The notes below the pieces were generated by a model. It was given only the letters and a program-made list of their open reading frames with translations, was not told the origin of the DNA and did not search any database. Of a stretch of DNA of 64,000 nt, positions 9,209-20,872 are shown in pieces. Position 1 is the first letter of the stretch. The number at the start of each line of letters is the position of its first letter. Position numbers and translations under genes: made by a program. Source of the DNA: Codonopsis lanceolata (lineage: Eukaryota > Streptophyta > Magnoliopsida > Asterales > Campanulaceae); assembly GCA_013146195.2 (NCBI GenBank), contig CM028377.1, forward strand, positions 102,515,547-102,579,546, in the 5' to 3' direction.

Positions 9209-11854
9209 TGTAATATTCTTGCATGTGCATTGTGTGCTTGCCTTCATGTTTTCTTGTTGATTGTGAGCATGTTACTTAGTTTATAAATGTTTTAGAAACA
9301 TTCATAAGTCATTCATGAAGCCCTTAGCATGTTTAGAATCATGCTTGCATGCTTGTTTAATCGCCGGGTTGAATTGCTTGTTTAGTTCTTCTTCTTTCCT
9401 CCTTCGTTTAGATCGTTCGGGTGTTGTTGAGGGTGCTTGTGATGAGCTTTAAACTCATTTTTGTTGGGGTTTGAAACCCCCTTGATTTGGCTAAGAGTTT
9501 GGGGGTCTTTTAGGTTGAGTTTTGAGCCATTTTGGTTCTGCCGGGCTTGCCCTCGCAAGGTGAAATGACCTTGCCCCGCAAGGTAGGCAGAAAAATGAGG
9601 TGTTGTGCATCCGGAGGGATGCGGTCACAAGGAGTAGGGGGACCATGCGACCCATGAGGTCCAGAGGCTGGGTTGCCTGTTTCGATGTTTCTTGAATTCT
9701 ACCCTTAAACCCCTATCAAAACCCTTTCTAAACCCCTAAACCTCCCTAACCCTTATTACTTGTGTCCTAACATCTCTAACTAGTTATAAGGATGGATTAA
9801 GAGAGCTTTGTTGATCATTTAAACCACAAAATCAGATTTTAAAGAGACCACAACATCTTGACACTTGTCCCACTCAATTTCTAGACCAATATAAGCCATA
9901 TCTTCAGATTTTGACCTTCATTTCTCTCCCTCACTCTCCAAAAACGGGATTCATCCTCTCTCAAGCTCTCCCATGGCTTCTTGAAGCTATTCACTTGGTC
10001 TTCCCTCAACCCTTCTCCATTTGCTCAAGCCACCTTCATCAAAAGTGTAGAGCTCGAAGAGTAGAACATTTCCAACCGATCAATCTTCTCATTTGCTTTC
10101 TTTGGTGTAGAACACAAGTAAGTTACTCTTCTTCTTCTTTTAGTTCTCATTGACCCTAAAGAAACAAAGCTTATGATGATTGAGGTCAATGAGGACACAT
10201 ATATGCTTCCTATGCTCTCTTCTTGTGTTTTGAAAATATGAACTTGCTAGGAGCATGTATATGATGATTTCTTGCCTATGAATGTTTATAATACTCTTTC
10301 ATCTTGTCTATTTAAGGTTTTGAACATGTTAGAAACATGTATTATATTTGTGATGGAAGTGTTGTTATATGAGAATGCCCTAAATTATGCCTCCATGATA
10401 TGTTGTGAAGTTGTTATGTGTTCTATCCTCAATATTGGACTCTATGATGAACATGGATCTCATTACAAAGCCTTGGTGAATTTATGACCTAGATGAGCTT
10501 AGTAATGGCCTAGGTTGAGTTAAGAAGCACATAGCTTCAATTAACCGAAATTTGGAATTTCTAGTAAAGACTCAACGGAGTCGACTCTAGGGAAGATTTG
10601 AGCATGTTAAACCCTAATTTCAATCCCTACGAAGTTTGGACACCGTTTGGTCAAGTTTACTCAATTTTAAGTCGAGTTTAATTATGTGCATTTGAACCCG
10701 TTGTGATTATTTGGTTATGAGCAATTAATTGCCTTGACATGATTTATGGTAGAGATTTATACCCTACTTGGTCGGTCGAGTTCGCTCTTGTCGAATTCGA
10801 TCATTATTTGGTCTTAACGAGTAAACATCTACTTGTGCATTGCATTAAGTCCAGCTGGCACTATTTGGTTTGATTTTTATGTCAGGGTAGGACGATGTAT
10901 AGCCTTCACGAATTGAGAGATTCGTGCTCGCTATGGATCGCCGTACACTGGACCTCACACACCCTCCATTGTAGGCGCAATGGGGAAGTAGCCCCTTTGC
11001 CGTAACAATACGTGCATCACTGGCTGCTATTAGCCGGCGGAGTTCGGTATATCGATGCGAAGTCACGAGCATCGTAGTCACGATATTGGGTTAACAAACT
11101 ATTTTGCAGGAGCTACGAAGCGGCCGTGCCTATATCATATCCTACTTGTATGATCTATTTTCTTGCACGTATGTGAATAATGTGCTAAGTGATATATGAT
11201 GAACGTGAACTATAATTGTGATAAATGCCATGTTATAACATGATCATGCATTTTAGTAACTTACTAAGTCTTTCGACTTACCCTATTTGTTTGTTTTGTT
11301 TCCTTAGATCCGAGCCGAGGAGACGGTCCACGTTAGACTCGCTATATCACGTTTGGTCGTTGTGAGCTCAAGGTTTCTCCCTTGGGACTTTTGATAGTTG
11401 GTCTTTTATTTTGGCAAGGACGTTGGGAAGCAAGTCAAATAGACTTGACTTGGGGTTTTTGTTGTTGTAGTAAACTTAATGATTTGACACTTGTAATCTT
11501 TTGTATGCCGACTTATATGTCGAGCCTGTTTATATGTTAATGGTTCACTACAGTTTCTTCCGCTAAAGCTCTTTTAATTATTATTGTTGTTGTTGTCTCC
11601 GGCATGTTGTAGCCGTTGAGGTTTTTATAAGCATAAGTTAATATTGTAGGAGTAGTTGTTGGGTTCCGGCTGTAACGTCGCCGATGACTTGTTTATATTA
11701 AGTTGTTTTTCCGGCCAAGTGTAGCCGAGTTGTTATTCGTATGCGATGTTGCGCCACATGAATTTTATAATCCTACTTGCGCATGCTTGTGTTATTGATT
11801 ATTTGGACGGCACGATTCGGGATCTCGCATTGGGGTCCGGGTCGGGCTGTCACA
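9209..11854 (+). mobile_element. 3' LTR of Tekay/Del-like gypsy element
   Basis: The LTR starts TGTAATATTC immediately after the polypurine tract and ends GGGTCGGGCTGTCACA, giving 2646 bp; long LTRs with this ending are usual in the Tekay/Del lineage. It is followed directly by sequence homologous to the middle of the TGTAGACACC-family LTR, so this element probably inserted into such an LTR. GTAGA at 11855-11859 is the candidate target duplication, but the left copy is lost in the gap. Several open frames inside it (for example 9911-10153) show no recognisable protein. Confidence 0.8.
9546..9583 (+). repeat. Palindrome pair in Tekay-type LTR
   Basis: CTTGCCCTCGCAAGG (9546-9560) and CCTTGCCCCGCAAGG (9569-9583) are 23 bp apart, and the second is followed by TAGGCAG. 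The pair closely resembles the palindrome pairs in the Athila-like LTRs, although the two retrotransposon lineages are only distantly related. Confidence 0.7.
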
Positions 11855-12759
11855 GTAGATATATAAGCAGAGTGCTGCCCGGATTTCGTTAAAAAATAGC
11901 ACTAAAAAGAGCCGTTATTATGACCAAATATTTTCAAGTACATTTGTAATTATTTGTAAAAGGACAGTTGCAAGTCTGTAAATAATGTAGACAAATGGAT
12001 GTATTTGTAGGCAGTTAATGCTTTATTTATCTGTTAAATAAATATAACAAAAAGCATACTTTAGCCAAAAACCTGCTTTTGAGATCGAAGGGCGAGTTGG
12101 GTGCCTAGCACCTTCCCAACTCGTAACTTAGCCTCCGGACCCGTTTTTATTATCTCTGGTTTTCTTTTTTTGGTTTTGCTTTATTTCTTCCTCAAAATAA
12201 AGATGGCGACTCTAAAACATTTTGGATCCAGTGGGGCCTCGCAACATCTTTCCTTGCACTTTTCTCGCTTCCCTAAAAAGGGAGAATGTGAATGGAAAGG
12301 TGATGTATTCCTATATCCTGGTATCCCCTAAACAAGGGATAACTTGATGTAGAAAACCCAAAGCACCCATAGTGATCCGAAATAGGCCATAAGGCTATTT
12401 TCATAAAATCCATAGTGGGGGCATCGCAACATTCCTTCCTTGCACTTTCCCGCTCTCCCTTAAAAAAGGGAGAATGGGAATGGAAGGGTGATGCATTCCT
12501 ATATCCTGGTATCCCCTAAAAAAAGGATAACTTGACATAGAAAACCCAAAGCTCCCATATTGGATCAAAATCCACTAAAGACAACCGAGGCGCATTCAAA
12601 CGCGCTATTCTGACAGCACTCCTCTCGCACTTTTGATTTCGTCTTCCCCTAAAAAATGGAGGGTGGAACGAGAGCAGTGGATGTCACCGCATCCGCACGT
12701 ACGCGCACCCCTATCCAAGGGCGCGCGGGGCCCGGGAGCACATTTCCCAGGAACCCACA
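11855..12759 (+). mobile_element. 3' part of a TGTAGACACC-family LTR
   Basis: This is collinear with about 1185-2101 of the first solo LTR: AGTGCTGCCCGGATTT, GGCGAGTTGGGTGCCTAGCA, two tandem copies of the GGGGCCTCGCAAC segment, a GC-rich stretch near the end, and the terminal CCCACA at 12759. The 5' part is missing because the Tekay-like element interrupts it at 11854. Confidence 0.8.
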
Positions 12760-12913
12760 GCTTTCCATGCTCCTCTTGAGGTGTCAATGGTTCGGGAATC
12801 TTTCACTTTGGTGACAATACTGCAAAAATCTGCAATTATAAAACAACAATGAGATATTGTTGTACAATATGTTTATAAGTGGAAAGTTGTTATGCGGAAG
12901 TCAATTTAATTAC

Positions 12914-13470
12914 CGATGCCATCATTCCAATGAAGGTGATCTTGAATGGCTTTGATGTCCTTGAAATTATAACTAATGTTGTCGGCGATAGCTTGGTATG
13001 CAACTTGGACATTTGAATATTTTTTAAGCATGATTTCCTTCTCGGGATGTACATTTGGAAACATTGGATTGATTTTTTTGACATCACCGTTGGAGATTTG
13101 ATATGTTTTGTTGGCTTCAAAAGTTTTGGGGAAGTGATTAATGTCTTCGTTGAAAATTATGATACCAATTTGAACACCCTGTAATGTATTATCTCACATT
13201 TAGTACAATGAAGATATTTAATATTGGGTGGTTGAAGTGTGTATACATAATCTTACATTTTTGAGATATTAAAAATAAATAAAAATAAATCATACTTTTG
13301 ATTAATTTAACACTTACTTCTTCGTCAATCATTATGAGCTTTCGGATTTTAAAAGAGAGCGTTGGTCCACATGTTGTTTCTAATCCAACTCGCAAAGCTC
13401 TTAATCGTGTAGTGAATGACTTTTGATTTATTTGGAGGTGCCTTACTTGAATAGCTGTGTCTGTCGACAT
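12914..13470 (-). pseudogene. Replication protein A large-subunit-like OB-fold fragment
   Basis: The plant RPA70-like OB fold binds single-stranded DNA. Exon 1 (13470-13318, 51 codons from ATG) reads TRLRALRVG and ends LIMIDEE. A GTAAGT donor follows, and a 139-bp intron ends in ATTACAG at 13179. Exon 2 (13178 to about 12914) continues in frame with GVQIGIIIFNEDINHF, KTYQISNGDV and KKINPMF, which fit the plant RPA/DUF223 OB-fold pattern. A second possible donor (GGTAAT) lies at 12913. No further exons were found before the LTR ending at 12759, so the gene is truncated. It might be a captured fragment, since plant Helitrons often carry RPA genes. Confidence 0.6.
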
Positions 13471-14349
13471 ATTGTCGTGTTGTTTGTTCTGCATTATGAA
13501 TGTCAATAAATCATTGTAAAGAAACATAGCGAACATAGTAATAGTAATTGAAAGAAATATGGCGAAACCATATGAAAGAATTGTGAGCATTGTCATATGA
13601 TAGATTTAAATAACTAAGGAAGTTGTATTAGCAAAATGTAGGAATAAAAATCATATTTAAAACCTATTCCCAAGTCAGTGCCCCTTTCCCTTCAATTGAT
13701 AAACTCGCTAATTGTAAGGCACTCGTATGATGGAAATATTATTTGCCTATGTGGTGCATTAAATAAGCTAAATATGATGAATGGGGACTTTTTATTATCC
13801 TGAAAATATTGAAAACAAGCTATACATCAGCATCGATACACGGTGCAATTAAAATTTTAAAAAAACAAAGAGAGAGAGAGGGGGAGAGAGAGAGAGAGAG
13901 ATACTCCCCGATCATGTTAGTTACGGCCTATGCAATTATTCATGTTTAAAAATTCAGTAATGAGCTATGAATGTTGTGAGAAGAGAGACATTACATACAA
14001 ATCGAAATGAAGATTGAGGGTAAATAAAAGTGAGATTAAAAATAAGGATGTAATCTTCATTACTTATTTAAACCTACTTAATCCGGAATCTAGGTTCAGT
14101 TCAATGTAACCATTTTGATGACATAATTGATCTGTTTTTCTGCAAATTGAGAGATCTTTACATAGGATCAACGTTGTAGGGGTAGTCGGCTACTGTCTGT
14201 AGAAGATTAGAATATTTTCACACATGAAAAGTATTATGTAAGATGATAGAGTAGTAGTGAACACGGTTTGTATAAGATGAATAAAGGCTATACATAGTTA
14301 TGTTAGCTCAAGCATCCAATCAAACTAATTGTTGTGCTTGATTATGCAG
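13471..14349. other. No gene recognised
   Basis: AT-rich, with a short GA-rich tract (AGAGAGAG) near 13868-13900. Sequence close to 14349 ends in a TGCAG splice acceptor and is probably the intron before the kinase exon that follows. Confidence 0.5.
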
Positions 14350-15185
14350 ATGAAAGCAAGAGTATGTTGCTTGATTGGCCAAAGCGTATTCACATTATTT
14401 ATGGGATAGCACGAGGTCTTCTTTATCTTCATCAAGATTCTCGACTTAGGATTATCCATTGAGACCTCAAGGCTAGAAATATTTTTCTAGACTTTGAAAT
14501 GAACCCGAAGATATCAGACTTTGGCTTGGCAAGAAGCTTTTAAGGAAATGAGAACAAGGCAAATACAAAGAGAGTGGCTGGGACATAGTAAGAATCATTA
14601 TACGATGTTCCATTCAGTTCATTTGATTTCCATAAGTTGTAATTAAATTCTGATTGATATTTTGTTGTATGTAGTTGCTACATGTCTTTGGAGTATGCAA
14701 GAGATTGGATTTTCTCTATAAAATTGGATGTTTTTAGCTTCGGTGTATTGGTGCTTTAGATTGTGAGTAGGATGAAAAACAACGGATTCTTTCATCTCGA
14801 CCACAACCATAATCTTCTTGGACATGTAAGTTTCTTTACAGATATTGTATAGAGACCGTCTTTTTTAGGGTATGTTTGACAACTCTAGTCCAAGTCCTGG
14901 ATTTGGAATTGGAATAACAAAATGACAACTCTGGCTAAGTGGGTGTTTCCTAATGTTCAGGCATGGATACTCCACAATGAAGGCAGGTCCATGGAACTGG
15001 TTGATGCATCGATATCTATAGACGACTTGGACTTATTTGAGGTGCTAAGATCAATCATCCAAGTGGGTTTATTATGTGTTCAACAGGGTCCAGGTGATAG
15101 GTCAACAATGTCTTCTGTGGTTCTGATGCTGGGTAGTGATGGGGTACTGCCTCGTGCATTTTACTACTTACCTATGAAATCGTAA
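14350..15185 (+). pseudogene. G-type lectin S-receptor-like kinase, C-terminal exons
   Basis: The last three exons of an S-domain receptor kinase, a plasma-membrane Ser/Thr kinase family. Exon 1 (14350-14587) has LLDWPKR, IARGLLYLHQDSRLRI, the catalytic loop and KISDFGLA. Exon 2 (14675-14825) has CYMSLEYA and DVFSFGVLVL. Exon 3 (14961-15185) has LHNEGRSMELVDAS, VGLLCVQQ and SSVVLMLGSDG. Exon borders follow GT-AG and keep frame, so this is a genomic copy and not a processed one. The catalytic HRD is broken: CGA became TGA, so it reads His-stop-Asp. Other stops occur after LARSF and after VLVL. The N-terminal lectin, PAN and membrane parts are absent. Confidence 0.85.
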
Positions 15186-15475
15186 TTAAAGATTTGAAAT
15201 GCTTCCTAGCTTTGATTTGAGTGAAAGCAATACAGAAAATTTTGTAATGACATTTTGGATTCAGATGCATTTTTATTTGCCTACTCAACTTAAGTCTGTA
15301 GGAACTTGTATTTGCCTACTCTTCATTCCATATCCACACAAAAAATGACTTTTCTTTCATAGATTATTGCAAGGCTTATAGTCAAAGAAGGCCTGAGGTT
15401 CAACCTATAATTTCTAACATAAACAATCAAGCCAAAAATTCAAACAAACCAGGGAACTACATGATGCTATGAAAC

Positions 15476-15664
15476 ATTAATGCCAAAGCAGGGATGTGGT
15501 CAGATGTCAAGACGTTAAGAGACAGAATTGAAAAGAATGAAATCAAGGAGTCTGCGTGGAGCTGGATACAAATAAAAGATAGAATTCACACTTTTCTAGT
15601 AGCTGGGGACTTCAAATTTCGCAACTCAGATGAATATAAGAAACTTTGGAATGAATTGATGTAA
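15476..15664 (+). pseudogene. PPR protein E-domain fragment
   Basis: A 62-codon frame ends at TAA 15662-15664. It reads INAKAGMWSDVKTLRDRI, then SWIQIKDRIHTFLV and DEYKKLWNELM. This matches the E/E+ extension of PLS-class pentatricopeptide proteins (pattern GxWxDVxxxR, SWIEIxxxVHxF, IYxxLxxL), which act in organelle RNA editing. The PPR repeats themselves and any DYW domain are missing. It lies 290 bp after the kinase remnant; the two are unrelated genes. Confidence 0.75.
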
Positions 15665-15957
15665 GCTATGGAAAAAATCAGTAATTCCCCTATTCCAAAT
15701 TAAATAGACCACTCAAGTAAAAGGGTCACATGTCAATCGATTTTGTTGATAGAAAATTAGGTTAAGCTTACCTTGAAATTCCAATGCGTTGCCTCTACTC
15801 CGACGTTGCTTTGTCTTCTGCTCCGACGTGTCTTTTGCAGTAGTTGAAATTTTAGTGAGTTTTATGAGTAAAAGAGTTTTGTGAGCCATATATACTTTCT
15901 CCCCTTGCCGCCGTTATTTTTCCCAAGCGTCTCTCCCGCCACAAGCTCTCTGGTACT

Positions 15958-16238
15958 GCTCACTTCTCCTAATGAAGAGGTTGGGTGTTCGAGTTTCACT
16001 AGAGACACCCTGGACTTTACAACTCTCAGTAGAGATGTCGGGTGTTCAAGCGTCTTCAGAGGCATCGTTGTTGTTAAAGCCTTATCCAAAGGCCTCATTT
16101 AGCTACTCACTTATCTTAACGGAGAGGTTGAGTATTCAAGCTCTACCAGAGGCACCCTGGTACTTAACTACTCTCAACCGAGAGGTCGGGTGTTCACAGC
16201 CTCGCCAGAGGCACCATTTGTTCGAGCCACACCAAAGA

Positions 16239-16240
<2 letters not shown>
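15958..16240 (+). repeat. Degenerate minisatellite
   Basis: At least four imperfect units share the pattern CTC..GAGAGGT.GGGTGTTCAAG...CCAGAGGCACC, starting near 15964, 16021, 16104 and 16170. Unit lengths vary between about 55 and 85 bp. The open frames in both directions come from the repeat and resemble no protein. Confidence 0.6.

Positions 16241-16242
<2 letters not shown>

Positions 16243-16283
<41 letters not shown>
16243..16283. repeat. (AT)n microsatellite
   Basis: About 20 uninterrupted AT units, directly after the minisatellite. Confidence 0.95.
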
Positions 16284-16286
<3 letters not shown>

Positions 16287-16894
16287 GTAGCCTTTCAAGA
16301 CATTAAAAATAATTTAAAAAATTTAAAAAAAAATAATTAATAATTAATTAATGAGCCATAAACAATCATAAAAGAGTAAGTTATATTGTGGTTGAGGAAC
16401 CAAATAGAACTTTAACTTTGATGTTGGTGAACATGGACACCTTAAATTTGATATTCAAATTTAAAACCATCTTTTTGGGTGGTTAATGTGTTGATTCTTA
16501 CAAATTATTTGTTCGTAGCTATACTCGAGATTAACGGAAATGATTGAGAATTTTTCATAGGTCTTAATTTTTAATTTAGATGCCGCTGAGAAAAAATTAT
16601 TGCTTCATGAGTATTTGATCTGGACGGAATCAAGTCATCGGTTTGTCAAACAGTGTGCATATTTTTTGTACTGGTTGAATTATATATCTACATAATTATA
16701 TATATATTGTCATTTTATTAGTTCATACGATCTTTGTAATTATTTGTGGCTATTTGTAGTACAAAATTTACGTATTTACTACATTTTTTCTCTTTATTTA
16801 AGCTTGTCACAATAAAAGTACCATTGATTTGATAAATAAATGAGATTAATGCAATTCTAACATATACTAAGGGATCTCTGGCATGCAAGAATGA
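16284..16894. other. No gene recognised
   Basis: AT-rich DNA without recognisable coding sequence, repeat ends or structural RNA. Confidence 0.5.
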
Positions 16895-17150
<256 letters not shown>

Positions 17151-17781
17151 TGGAGATTTAATTTAATAATTAATTTTGTTTTGCCTATTAAAAAATTAAT
17201 TAAAAAAATCTATAAAAAGGTGTCAATGTGATGCTTTGTATTTTTAATAAGATATATCAAGTTGGTAAGTATTAAAAAGTTTATGGGAACACTTGTTACA
17301 ATTCTGGTTCTCTTCTTAGGTTTTATATAGTGTACTAAAGTAGTCTCATTGACTGTATCCAATAAATAGGAAGGTGTTAGCTGGAAACTCAAGAGTAAAT
17401 CTCAATATTTATCAATTGGTTATAGCTTACATTTCAGTTGATAATAATGCTTTACATTTCAATATAGTATTCCTATACAATCTCTGTGTCAATCAGATTA
17501 TTCTTGAAGTCTTTTTACAGGGATGCTATCAAGTAATTTAAGTAATTCAACAAAAAGTTCTAGTAATGCAACTTTCAGAGAATTCAAGAATAATAGGGTT
17601 GGACAATTCTTCAGTACCAATATCTTGAGATGAATGGGTGTGGATAATAAGTTGTTTGAGCTATTGTTCGATGCTTGATCAGCTTAACAAAAGCAACAGT
17701 GACACCATGTTCTTCTTCAACTTGGGTCTGAATCTGTTCAGCTACTTCTTTACTCACGGGTTAACCATCTCTAACCTGCAA
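17151..17781. other. No gene recognised
   Basis: AT-rich with several short open frames, none resembling a known protein. Confidence 0.45.
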
Positions 17782-18360
17782 TTACAACCAAGGCAACCTA
17801 ACAGACGAATGAACTCCTCCCTTTCCCAGTACCCAATTCCTGCACATGGCTGCACTTTGTTCAGAATAATCATTATTGTCGTCTGAGTGCGCGCCTTTGG
17901 AATTCTTTACCAAAGAATCCGTGTGTTCATGGGTAAGTTCATTTATTTTTGCAATCTTCTTCTCCTTCTTCATTGAGTGATTTCATGAGTTCGCTGGTGT
18001 CTCAAATAATGATCAAGGATACATAAATGAGGGAACGCAACTCCTAGAAACTCATCCAAGTGTTGTAGAAAATTTGATAAAACTGGAAACAGCCTCTGCA
18101 GAAAGTATACTTCAAATAAGTAAAATGGAGCAACCCTAAATCAGGGGTATCGATATATGAAATTTCCATATCATTCAATTTACCTTCACATGGAGTGATT
18201 TTGGCAGTGGGCTTTCATTGGCAAAGTGGTTGAGCATTAGATTCATAGCATAGGTTGGATTTGTCTCTGTAAGCTCAAATGTGAGAAGTCCACCCACATA
18301 GTAAGTGTTCTGCTGACCTTGAAGTTCAGTCTCCACTTTATCAAAGAACCCAACCTTCAT
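17782..18360 (-). pseudogene. Unidentified gene fragments, possibly FAD-dependent oxidoreductase
   Basis: Two minus-strand frames look protein-like. The first (18360-18175) contains ELQGQQNTYYVGGLLTFEL, TYAMNLMLNHFAN and a proline-containing tail. It resembles my memory of a C-terminal segment in plant FAD/NAD(P)-binding oxidoreductases (YYIGGLMAFELTERN), but this is not certain. The second (17973-17782) contains THEHTDSLVKNSKG, AAMCRNWVLGKGG and HSSVRLPWL, which I do not recognise. They could be exons of one decayed gene. No start, splice structure or end could be established. Confidence 0.3.
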
Positions 18361-19089
18361 ATCTTAATTAAGAAGAAATGTCAATTTCGTACAACTACTC
18401 TTGCAGAAGTAACTGAACGTACCCATGAATTTCATTACTATACCTTTGCTACTAACACGAGGGAAATATTTAAATTGCTTTTGCAGTATGACTTTTTCTA
18501 GCTTCTGCATACAAAATAAACTACAGATTACACAATGCAAAACCTTAATGAAGAGAAGTCTAAGCAAATAGATGAGTACTTCATCAACCTGCAGATGCTG
18601 AAGTCGAAGCTGGTGATCTTTAAAATTTTCCATTCTCAAAAGGAAAAGCCCCAGAAAAGATGATCTTATCAAATTCCATGACTTTGATTTCTGCGAGAAC
18701 TCATAATTTATGAGGTTGCCATAGTTAGTGATACAACTGGATTCATAAGTTCTGTTGGCTGAAAAAAAATAATTCTGGTCTATTAAGAATCGTTTTTTTT
18801 TCAAAACTGCCAACGAATAAATGTAAAAACTCTCAAAACCACTACAAAAAAGGATGTAGATGAGAAATAAAGTGTTAGTGTCTCATTTTGATGGATTTTG
18901 GCCAACAACTACCTACGCTACCTACCTGTTTTTTTGTCCTATTAGGGCAGTTTCTTCAAGCCTTTGGTGATGGTTTTGTTGTTTAGGTACAGGCAAATGA
19001 CCTTTCAAAGTTTGTCTAAACATTACCTGATTCTGAGCTTCTTTACCATCTTCTGCTCCTTCAGTTGAGCACTTATCCAAGATTCTTCT
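18361..19089. other. No clear gene
   Basis: A 150-codon minus-strand frame (18813-18364) has no recognisable motif and may be intronic. The right part probably belongs to the degenerate copia element that follows, but no motif anchors it. Confidence 0.4.
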
Positions 19090-19860
19090 ATTGTTGTATA
19101 AACCATATCTACTTTAACAGAAGTACCAAATTGGTTTTTCACCATGTTAAGAAAGACTTCAAGAACTTGACACACTTGAGACTTAGATTTTAACAGGAAA
19201 GTCCATATTGATCTACAATAGTCATTGACGATGGTTAAAAATGAAGTACACCCATCATTAGTAGCATATCTATATGGACCCTACATATCACAGTGCAAGA
19301 GTTGAAAAATAGAATTGCTATGAGAATTGCTCAAGGAAAAAGCTTGTCTAGTCTGCCTTGCATAGTGCCAAATGTCACAGTTTAAGAACTGATTAGGATT
19401 AATATTGAATTGAGAAGCAATAACACCAATATGTTTCATAGATGAGGATGGAACATGTCCAAATCTTTGATGCCATAAATACAATTTACTCAAAGAAGAA
19501 GAAGAATTACATTAAGCTACAGGACCACTTGTAACTCCAACAGTAGCATTGTTCACAGAAGCAGGGATTTTATTATATTCAGGCAAGTCAAGAGTGTACA
19601 GACCACCATTCAGTTTGCCAATCTTCTAGAGAGTCTGATGAGAAAGGTTCTGGAAAAGGCACATATTGGCATAAAATATAAGACATCCATTACTATCAGA
19701 CGCTAGCTTATTTCCTGACATCAAATTGAAATGGAAGTCTGGAACATAGTATACATTACAAAGAGTTATATCATTATCCTGACAGTGGCTTTGTGAGTAA
19801 CACTGGAGGTTTTATCATTTGTTAAATGAATAACTGAACAAATAGAAACATTTTAAATAA
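19090..19860 (-). pseudogene. Degenerate copia protease/integrase fragment
   Basis: Read on the minus strand, the order is a protease-to-integrase linker (GNKLASDSNGCLIFY, GGLYTLDLPEYN), the GAG-pre-integrase domain (LYLWHQRFGHVPSSSMKH at 19493-19281), then the integrase core start (GPYRYATNDGCTSF, LEVFLNMVKNQFGTSVK). Stops and frameshifts interrupt it throughout. No LTRs were found. It differs from the SIRE-like copia sequences to its right. Confidence 0.7.
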
Positions 19861-19869
19861 GATATTCAA

Positions 19870-20090
19870 ATATGTGTCCAGCCTTCACCTCTGCCGTTTA
19901 ATCTTCAATTTACACTTTGGCCCCTTCTTGGAATTTTCACCAAAAAGCCTTATAATTCATATAATTTCACATAAAACCCTGAAACTCATAAAATCACTGA
20001 AAAACACATATCAGTAGCCAAAAGCCTCGTGGAATCGCTCAATTTAAGTCATAAAAGTATCAGAAATCGACGTATAAAATACATCGATCA
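19870..20090 (-). mobile_element. 5' end fragment of Athila-like LTR
   Basis: Minus-strand sequence starting TGATCGATGTATTTTATACG at 20090 and running through the conserved CCACGAGGCTTTTGGCTACT segment. It matches the first ~220 bp of the LTRs at 36878 and 50761. It abuts the copia gag at 20091, where gag coding stops, so this LTR interrupts gag. The rest of the LTR is missing. Confidence 0.75.
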
Positions 20091-20803
20091 GCTGGCATGG
20101 ACAAAGTTTTGAACTTTTTGTCCTGCTCTAGAGTCTGACTAACTTCGAGCTCGTAAACCTTCAAACTTGCACAAAGACTATGAAGAGTCATTTCATTCAA
20201 GTTCTTAGATTCCTTCATGGCGGTAGTCTTAACATGCCATAGACTACCTAGAGAGCCTAGAAATCGCATGTTCATTTCTTTCTTGTCATAAGTTTTACCG
20301 AGAGAAAAATAGCTATTTATTACCTCGCTGAAACGATCGTATGCTTGTCTCAAGGTTTCCTTGGGATCCTTCTTGAATGAGTCGAATCGCTAGATGAAGG
20401 TGTACTTTCTGTTGTCTCTTGCTTGGTCTCCTTCCAAGTATTCAACAAGAGCTTCCCACATTTCTTTGGCAGACGTACACCGTATCACTTGTTGGTACGT
20501 ACTGGTGTCTCGTAAGCTTGTAATGATGTTAATGGCTTTACTGTCCAGCTCTACTAGTTTTCTTTCATCCTCAGTCCATTCTTTTTCTTCTTTTGGAATC
20601 TCGGGAGTATTTCCACCAACGGTTGCCAGAAGGTTTGGCTTCATTGGTACATGAGGTCCTTCTAGCACGTACTTCCATAAGCTATTGTCAATAGAATTCA
20701 TAAAACACATTATCTTATCCTTCCAAACATCGAAATGACCTTCGTCCAATATTGAGACGTGGTTCGCATTTGACGTAGGTAGCATGTAGTGTGATTGTGC
20801 CAT
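20091..20803 (-). pseudogene. SIRE/Maximus-like copia gag
   Basis: Starting at ATG 20803, the frame reads DEGHFDVWKDKIMCFMN and later ALVEYLEGD, the N-terminal pattern of copia Gag (UBN2-type), which assembles the virus-like particle. A stop at 20390 interrupts it. The frame continues with LRQAYDRFSEVINSY, FLGSLGSLWHVKTTAM and LCASLKVYELEVSQ before being cut at 20091 by an Athila LTR fragment. The zinc knuckle and all of pol are missing. It lies just downstream of a primer-binding site and LTR on the same strand. Confidence 0.8.
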
Positions 20804-20858
20804 TGGATCGTGTCTCTCAAGAGTTTAGTCTTGGAAAAACTAGTTTTGGAATAGTTCA

Positions 20859-20870
20859 GGTCTGATACCA
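20859..20870 (-). promoter_or_regulatory. Primer-binding site, initiator tRNA-Met
   Basis: On the minus strand TGGTATCAGACC lies two bases after the LTR end CTAACA. It differs by one base from the usual plant copia primer site TGGTATCAGAGC, where the tRNA primes minus-strand DNA synthesis. This fixes the orientation and the LTR border. Confidence 0.85.
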
Positions 20871-20872
20871 AT

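Noticed and set aside
8907..9260. A 117-codon frame crossing the run of N
   Set aside because: It bridges the assembly gap; only the part after 9052 has recognisable gypsy sequence.
9700..9770. Telomere-like AAACCCCTAAACCTCCCTAACCC
   Set aside because: Too short and irregular for an interstitial telomere; it lies inside the Tekay-type LTR.
12760..16240. Complete Helitron
   Set aside because: No clear TC start, CTRR end with hairpin, or Rep/helicase sequence was found; kept only as a hypothesis.
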